The notes under the pieces: model-generated
Database searches by the model: none
The model's input: the letters and a program-made list of their open reading frames with translations, nothing else
What the model was told of the DNA's origin: nothing
Part shown: in pieces, positions 32,394 through 36,945 of the stretch
How the letters are laid out: every line of letters begins with the position of its first letter
How positions within the stretch are numbered: the first letter of the stretch is position 1
From: CAZDHT01 sp964505325
Lineage (GTDB): Bacteria > Planctomycetota > PUPC01
Assembly: GCA_964505325.1 (NCBI GenBank)
Contig: CAZDHT010000018.1
Span: forward strand, 1-36,945
Length of the DNA stretch: 36,945 bases
Reading direction: 5' to 3'
Position numbers and translations under genes: made by a program

Positions 32394-33737
32394 TCACGAG
32401 CCCGCTTTCTTGATCTTCTTCAGGTCGCCGATAGGGCGGCTGTTCTTGCGGATCTCTTCCCACTTGGCCTTGGACAGGGCCTTGAGTTCGGCCACGACCT
32501 TGGGGTGGGCTCTGGCCACATTCTTCTTCTCGTGCTGAGGGCTGGACAGGTCAAACAACCGGTCGTCCTTCCAGACGTTACTGTACTTCCACTTGCCCTT
32601 GCGCACGGGCCTGAAGTTCTTGTGGTCATAGAAGAACCCGCACTCGGCGTAGGGCGAGACCGCGCCGAGCTTGCCGGTCATCAGCGGCCGGATGTCCTTG
32701 CCGTCGATTACCCGGTCGGTCGGCAGCTTCGCGCCGGCCAACGCGGCGAAGGTGACATAGAAGTCCATCGCCGACGCCACCTCGGAGCAGGCCTTGCCGG
32801 CGGGAATTGTGCCCGGCCAGCGCATCACGCAGGGCACACGCTGCCCGCCCTCGGTCGGCTTGAACTTGCCGCCCACCCACGGCGCGGCCGACCCGCCGTC
32901 TTTGCCCTTGCTGGTCCACGGGCCGTTGTCGGAGGTGAACACCACCAGCGTGTCTTTGTCCAGCCCGAGTTCTTTCAGCGTCTTGAGTATCTCGCCGGTG
33001 CTCCAGTCGATCTCCTCGATGGCATCGCCGTACGGACCCCGCTTCGACTTGCCGGCAAACTTCTCCGACGCGCTCAGCGGCACGTGCGGCATGGTGTGCG
33101 GAAGATAGAGGAAGAAGGGCTTCTCACGGCTGGCCTTGATGAACTTGACCGCCTCCTCGGTGTATCGCTTTGTGAGTTGCGATTGATCGGGCTTCTTCTC
33201 GATGACCTCGAGGCCGCGGTAGAGCGGCGCCTTCTTGTAGTCGTTCGATGCGATCATGCCGAAGAAAGAGTCGAACCCGCGGCTGGTCGGCATGTAGGGT
33301 TTGTGCGGCCCGCCGACATGCCACTTGCCGATGCAGGTGGTGGCGTAGCCCTGCCGTTTGAGCAGGTCGGCGATGGTAATCTCGTCCGTGTTGAGTCCGC
33401 GCGAGATACCCGGGTAGAGCGCCCCGAACGTGAAGCCAATTCGCGCCGGGTAGCAGCCGGTGAGCAGCGCGGCCCGCGAGGGCGAGCAGACCGACGCCGC
33501 AACGTAGAAGTCGGTGAACTTCATTCCCTCGGTCGCCATGCGGTCGATGTGCGGCGTGCGGATGTCAGGGGAACCGAAGCAGCCCAAGTCCTGGTAGCCC
33601 TGGTCATCGGTGAAAATGATGACGAAGTTGGGCTTGCGCTTCTCGGTGGCCGCCCGCAGGATGTCCGGCCCGAGGGCCACCGCTCCGGCCCCGACGGCTA
33701 ACCCTCGCAGAAACGCTCTTCTCGATATCTCCGTCAA
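32394..33737 (-). CDS. Tat-exported arylsulfatase-like enzyme (family S1)
   Basis: The start is placed at the TTG at 33737, which has AGAGGAGAGACAGC directly ahead and yields the Tat signal LTEISRRAFLRGLAVGAG (first residue Met in the protein). In-frame upstream starts at 33773 (ATG) and 33821 (TTG) would put extra residues ahead of the signal. The protein is about 447 residues. The core has NFVIIFTDDQGYQDLG (D44 and D45 as metal ligands), catalytic C84-S-P-S-R-A-A-L-L-T-G, GKWHVGG, the histidine of LPHTMPHVPL and FTSDNGPW. It resembles arylsulfatase A-type sulfatases more closely than the other two in the window do. It is the first gene after the promoter at 33863-33892. Confidence 0.88.
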   Translation of the reverse strand: MTEISRRAFLRGLAVGAGAVALGPDILRAATEKRKPNFVIIFTDDQGYQDLGCFGSPDIRTPHIDRMATEGMKFTDFYVAASVCSPSRAALLTGCYPARIGFTFGALYPGISRGLNTDEITIADLLKRQGYATTCIGKWHVGGPHKPYMPTSRGFDSFFGMIASNDYKKAPLYRGLEVIEKKPDQSQLTKRYTEEAVKFIKASREKPFFLYLPHTMPHVPLSASEKFAGKSKRGPYGDAIEEIDWSTGEILKTLKELGLDKDTLVVFTSDNGPWTSKGKDGGSAAPWVGGKFKPTEGGQRVPCVMRWPGTIPAGKACSEVASAMDFYVTFAALAGAKLPTDRVIDGKDIRPLMTGKLGAVSPYAECGFFYDHKNFRPVRKGKWKYSNVWKDDRLFDLSSPQHEKKNVARAHPKVVAELKALSKAKWEEIRKNSRPIGDLKKIKKAGS

Positions 33738-33862
33738 GCTGTCTCTCCTCTCACCGGGAAGCTCCCTGTTCATCGGAAGCCCCGCCGTGGCGGCAAGGGA
33801 ACGCGGCACCCGGTATCGCAACGGGGTGCCACTTCACACCCGTGTGGCGGGCACAGCACAAG

Positions 33863-33892
33863 GTTATACTCCTGCTGCCATCGTTCGGTCAA
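33863..33892 (-). promoter_or_regulatory. Putative promoter of the sulfatase pair
   Basis: On the minus strand TTGACC (33887-33892), an 18-nt spacer and TATAAC (33863-33868) form a strong sigma-70-type promoter about 126 bp ahead of the TTG start. The spacer shares TTGACCG, TGGCAGC and GG at fixed positions with the promoter at 28935-28964. The transcribed leader contains a GCCAC/GTGGC inverted repeat. Confidence 0.65.
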
Positions 33893-33977
33893 GACGCTGC
33901 CTCCACACCGCATCGAAGCTCCTTGCCTAAACGGCCTGTCTGACTGCCCGTTTCTCGAAGCGGCATGGTCAATAAGG

Positions 33978-34007
33978 TTGACCCTACCCGCCGAGCGCGT
34001 GTAGACT
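33978..34007 (+). promoter_or_regulatory. Putative promoter of the 34097 gene
   Basis: TTGACC (33978-33983) and TAGACT (34002-34007) are separated by 18 nt, 90 bp ahead of the ATG at 34097. The rest of the 360-bp divergent region (33738-34096) holds this promoter, the sulfatase promoter and leader sequence, with no further gene seen. Confidence 0.5.
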
Positions 34008-34096
34008 GGCGGCATGACGGTGAACGCGAGATAGGGAATCCAAGACTCAGTGTTCAGGAATGGCAGGACGAGCAATCGACCAGGAGAGCCGCGACG

Positions 34097-36616
34097 ATGA
34101 TATGGAAGACCGTTCTTGCAGTGCTAATGACCGCGACGATGGCGCACGCCGCGCCCGTGTTCACGAAGAAGCCAGTGGCGTCGGAGAAGGGAAGGGGCGC
34201 AACAGTTGCGTTCGCTGTCAGTGAGAAGACCGACGTGGCCGTCTGCGTCTTGGACGCCAAAGGTAACGTCGTGCGCCATCTGGCCGCCGGTGTGCTGGGC
34301 GGGAAGAACGCTCCGCCCGCGCCGTTGAAGCCGGGGCTCTCGCAATCGGTCGTCTGGGACGGCAACGATGACCTCAGGAAGCCAGCCACGGGCGCTCCCT
34401 TCAAGGTCCGTGTCGGGCTGGGCACGCAGGCGGCGTTCGACCGCATCCTGGCGTGGTCGGGCCAGAGCGTCGAGGACATCCGCGGCATGGCCTGCGGACC
34501 TGACGGCACGCTGTACCTGGTCTACGGCGGGTCGCTGTATGCCCATCGCCGGAGCACGATCATCTCGGCGTTCGACGGCGACGGGCAATATCTGCGTCAG
34601 GTGTTGCCCGGCCCCGGCGGGCTGCCCGAGGAGAAGCGGAAGGGCTGGCCGCATGTCAAGCTCGACGGCGGCCGCGAGGTCCCGCTGCTGGGGAGTACGA
34701 TGGCGCGGTCGGTGATGCCCGGCGCGTGGCTGGCCGATGACCGGATGTTCCCGACGGTTACGGGCGACGGGCGGCTGGTGGTGCTGAATTGCACGGCCGG
34801 CGGCTTCCCCGGTGCGTCCGATCCTGACTTCATCGGCGGCCGGCGGCTGCTGGTGTTTCGGACCGATGGCACCGTGCCCCAAAGCTATCTGGGTCCGCAA
34901 CTGGCGAAGACGCAGGTGGCGGGAACGGGCTTCGTCGCCACGTCGCCCGACGGAAAGACCGCCTACGTGACCGGACTCGGCGGAGGCAAGGTGAAGCGAA
35001 CCGTCCTGCCGCGGCACAACGTCGTCTACGCCGTCCCGCTCGACGGGTCCGCAGCGCCAAAGGTGCTGATCGGCAAACTGGACACGCCCGGCAAGGGCAA
35101 GGGCGGGCTGACGGATCCGGCCGGTCTCGCGACGGACAAGGACGGCAACATCTACGTCTCCGACACGGGCAATGACCGCATCGCGGTCTTCAGTTCGGAC
35201 GGAGCGTTCATCAAGGAGATCGCGGTCAAGGCGCCGTGGCAGGTACACGTCAGCCGCCGGACCGGAGCGATCTACGTGATCGCGGAAAAGGGCATGCGGC
35301 TGGTGAAGTTCGGCGGCCTGGCCGATCCCACTCAGAAAGCATCGAGCTCGACCGACGCCAAGCCGTACAAGATCCCGTTCAGCACGTTGATGGCGCTGGA
35401 CGATTCCAGCGAGGTCCCGGCGGTCTGGCTGTGCTCGCGGTTCTGGCACAACGGCTGGCTTAAGAAGTTTGCCGACCGGGGCGGCAGATTCGAGAGCGTC
35501 GCCGATCCGATCAAGAAGAAGCTCCGCAAGCCGGCGATGAACTTCACCGCGGGGCTGGCGCTTGCGGGCGGGCGGCTGATGACCCGCAACAACGTCTTCG
35601 GGTTCAACTGGGCCACGCAGCCGATGATCGTTGACCTGAAGACTGGCCGGTATGTCGGCACGTTCGGCACGCGCCGGGACAAGATCAACGAGGTCGTGGC
35701 GGGCAAGGACGGCCGGTTCTACACCATCGGAGCCGGTTTCAAGAGGCCGTGCCCGGTGAACCGGTTCGACGCGTCCGGCAAGCCGTTGCCGTTCGCCCAG
35801 GGCGGTACGATCAACGGCTTCTGGCACGGTCACACGCGGACGTTCGGGATGTTCGTGACGCGGACGGGCAACCTGTACCTGGCCGGCGGCGACGAGTACC
35901 GGGCGCTCGATCCGGCAACGGTCCGCCGGTACGGCCCGGACGGCAAGCTGATCGACAGGGCGGTTGTCACCGTACACCAGACGTACCTCGGCGGGATCGC
36001 GGTCGACTCGAAGGGCAGCATCTACCTGGGCGCGCAGGTGGTGCCGAAGGGCGAACTGATTCCGAAGTGGTTCGCGGGCAAGCTGCCGAAGAACGACAAG
36101 CACGGCTATCCCGGCCGGGCGTATCGCCAGTACGGCGGCATCGTCAAGTTCGCTCCGACGGGCGGCGCCATCGTGAAGGACGCGAACGGCAAGCACTTCG
36201 CCGTGAGGAACGGCAAGGCGAGCAGCGGACCGGTCACCATACGAAACGGCCGCTGGCTGTGTCGCGCCGGCGAGGTCCCCGTGCGCGGCACGGACGACGG
36301 CGTCCACTGCTTCTGCGAGACCAGCCGGTTCGACATCGACGGTTTCGACCGCCTGTTCGTGCCGGACATCCATCGCTTTGCCGTGCGCGTGCTCGACAGC
36401 GAGGGCAACGACATCGCGCTCATCGGCGGCTACGGCAACATGGACAATCGCGGACCGGACTCGCAGCACCCCGAGCCGGCCATCGCCTACGCCTGGCCGC
36501 TGGTTGCGCAGGTGGACGGCGACCGGCTGTATGTGGCGGACGTGACCAACCGGCGGATCGTGGCCGCCCGCCTGACATATGCCGTCACCGAAACCTGTGA
36601 TGTGAAGGGCCGTTGA
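34097..36616 (+). CDS. FlgD-Ig/NHL-propeller exported protein, mosaic CxC subtype (paralogue 8)
   Basis: The ATG at 34097 gives a signal peptide (WKTVLAVLMTATMAHA|AP) behind AGGAG; the in-frame ATG at 33965 would add 44 non-signal residues. The protein has 839 residues. The N terminus (AAPVFTKKPV, FAVSEKTDVAVCVLDAKG) resembles paralogue 5, whereas the C terminus has C738-F-C740-E, FDIDGFDRLFVPDIH and GGYGNMDNRG, like the CxC subtype. Blades include DGNIYVSDTGNDRIAVFSS and GSIYLGAQVV, and the signature QYGGIVKFAPTGGAIV is present. It is the only family member on the plus strand and is divergent from the Tat sulfatase operon, with its own promoter. Confidence 0.8.
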   Translation: MIWKTVLAVLMTATMAHAAPVFTKKPVASEKGRGATVAFAVSEKTDVAVCVLDAKGNVVRHLAAGVLGGKNAPPAPLKPGLSQSVVWDGNDDLRKPATGAPFKVRVGLGTQAAFDRILAWSGQSVEDIRGMACGPDGTLYLVYGGSLYAHRRSTIISAFDGDGQYLRQVLPGPGGLPEEKRKGWPHVKLDGGREVPLLGSTMARSVMPGAWLADDRMFPTVTGDGRLVVLNCTAGGFPGASDPDFIGGRRLLVFRTDGTVPQSYLGPQLAKTQVAGTGFVATSPDGKTAYVTGLGGGKVKRTVLPRHNVVYAVPLDGSAAPKVLIGKLDTPGKGKGGLTDPAGLATDKDGNIYVSDTGNDRIAVFSSDGAFIKEIAVKAPWQVHVSRRTGAIYVIAEKGMRLVKFGGLADPTQKASSSTDAKPYKIPFSTLMALDDSSEVPAVWLCSRFWHNGWLKKFADRGGRFESVADPIKKKLRKPAMNFTAGLALAGGRLMTRNNVFGFNWATQPMIVDLKTGRYVGTFGTRRDKINEVVAGKDGRFYTIGAGFKRPCPVNRFDASGKPLPFAQGGTINGFWHGHTRTFGMFVTRTGNLYLAGGDEYRALDPATVRRYGPDGKLIDRAVVTVHQTYLGGIAVDSKGSIYLGAQVVPKGELIPKWFAGKLPKNDKHGYPGRAYRQYGGIVKFAPTGGAIVKDANGKHFAVRNGKASSGPVTIRNGRWLCRAGEVPVRGTDDGVHCFCETSRFDIDGFDRLFVPDIHRFAVRVLDSEGNDIALIGGYGNMDNRGPDSQHPEPAIAYAWPLVAQVDGDRLYVADVTNRRIVAARLTYAVTETCDVKGR

Positions 36617-36763
36617 CACGTGGGATCACAGAACTCGGCCGTGCGCAGCTCCCCGCCGGACAGGCGGTCCTGCTATTCCGTGTGGCTCAGGAAACATGTC
36701 CGCGGTCAACGAGTCGGTCGCGGGTCGGTCGACCTGGAGAGGCGGCGTAGTCCCTCGGAGTAG

Positions 36764-36945
36764 CGCGGCGCCCATGAGGCAGCCAGCGACACCGAGACAC
36801 AAGGGCCTTTCGACCGCATCTTCTATGTCGCCTTGGCTAAAGGCGAACCCGATCTCAAGGCCCGGAATCGTCTTTTCTACTTCGTAGCGCGCCCCCGCTA
36901 CCATAAGCTAAAGGGCGACAGTCAGTTGTGGCTGCCGCCCTTTTT
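36764..36945 (+). pseudogene. Possible gene fragment at the window edge
   Basis: After a TAG at 36761-36763 one plus-strand frame stays open to the edge and looks protein-like: GPFDRIFYVALAKGEPDL, then KARNRLFYFVARPRYHK. It has no start codon ahead of it. A different frame upstream (GITELGRAQLPAGQAVLLF at about 36624-36680) also looks coding, so a frameshifted gene is possible. A minus-strand frame, 36904-36626, is an alternative but lacks a ribosome site. No family was recognised. Confidence 0.25.
36910..36943 (+). terminator. Rho-independent terminator
   Basis: Arms AAAGGGCGACAG and CTGCCGCCCTTT pair with one mismatch around a 10-nt loop and run into a T-tract at the end of the window. It lies about 290 bp after the stop of the 34097 gene, so it may end that transcript. 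Confidence 0.65.

Noticed and set aside
34124..36619. 831-codon minus-strand open frame
   Set aside because: Antisense to the plus-strand paralogue, which has a signal peptide, ribosome site and family motifs.
1..36945. CRISPR array, tRNA/rRNA genes, intact transposon or prophage
   Set aside because: No regularly spaced short repeats, no cloverleaf-like or rRNA-like sequence, and no transposase, integrase or phage structural protein was recognised by reading.

Overview
The window is high-GC DNA (roughly 60% or more) that most resembles a planctomycete or other PVC-group bacterium. The reasons are three formylglycine sulfatases (two with Tat signals), a C-terminal PEP-CTERM-like anchor, very large exported paralogues and an expanded lineage-specific protein family. 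No rRNA, tRNA, CRISPR array or intact insertion sequence was seen, and the taxonomic call is an inference.

Layout. At the left edge, on the minus strand, lie a truncated ankyrin-repeat lipoprotein (1-492) and a beta-propeller lipoprotein-like protein (529-1623). Next comes a large RIFT-barrel/PcRGLX (exo-rhamnogalacturonan lyase-like) protein (1862-4726) with its own promoter. Positions 4872-5027 hold an inverted plus-strand remnant of that lyase family. From 28906 down to 4999 runs one long minus-strand gene train, with small gaps and one 4-bp ATGA overlap. It encodes two exported FlgD-Ig/NHL-propeller proteins, a sulfatase, an M23-like protein, five more FlgD-Ig/NHL proteins, a second RIFT-barrel lyase-like protein and a small cupin. 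Tails of dead FlgD-Ig/NHL genes lie between the inserted genes (21910-22012 and about 21149-21208).

To the right is a roughly 640-bp noncoding region rich in palindromes, then a plus-strand PEP-CTERM-type surface protein (29607-30764), a convergent hairpin, and two Tat-exported sulfatases (30895-32319, 32394-33737). The sulfatases are divergent from an eighth FlgD-Ig/NHL paralogue (34097-36616). The last 329 bases hold a possible gene fragment and a Rho-independent terminator.

How the genes may work together (inference): sulfatases plus RIFT-barrel lyase-like enzymes plus a cupin suggest a locus for taking apart a sulfated, uronate- or rhamnose-containing polysaccharide. The eight large propeller proteins would be the exported, possibly binding or scaffolding, component. 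There is no SusC/SusD pair, transporter or regulator in the window. The most distinctive element is the tandemly amplified FlgD-Ig/NHL family. It splits into two subtypes, one carrying an invariant C-x-C signature near the C terminus, and it shows gene-conversion tracts, dead tails and a shared promoter-like motif ahead of separate transcription units.
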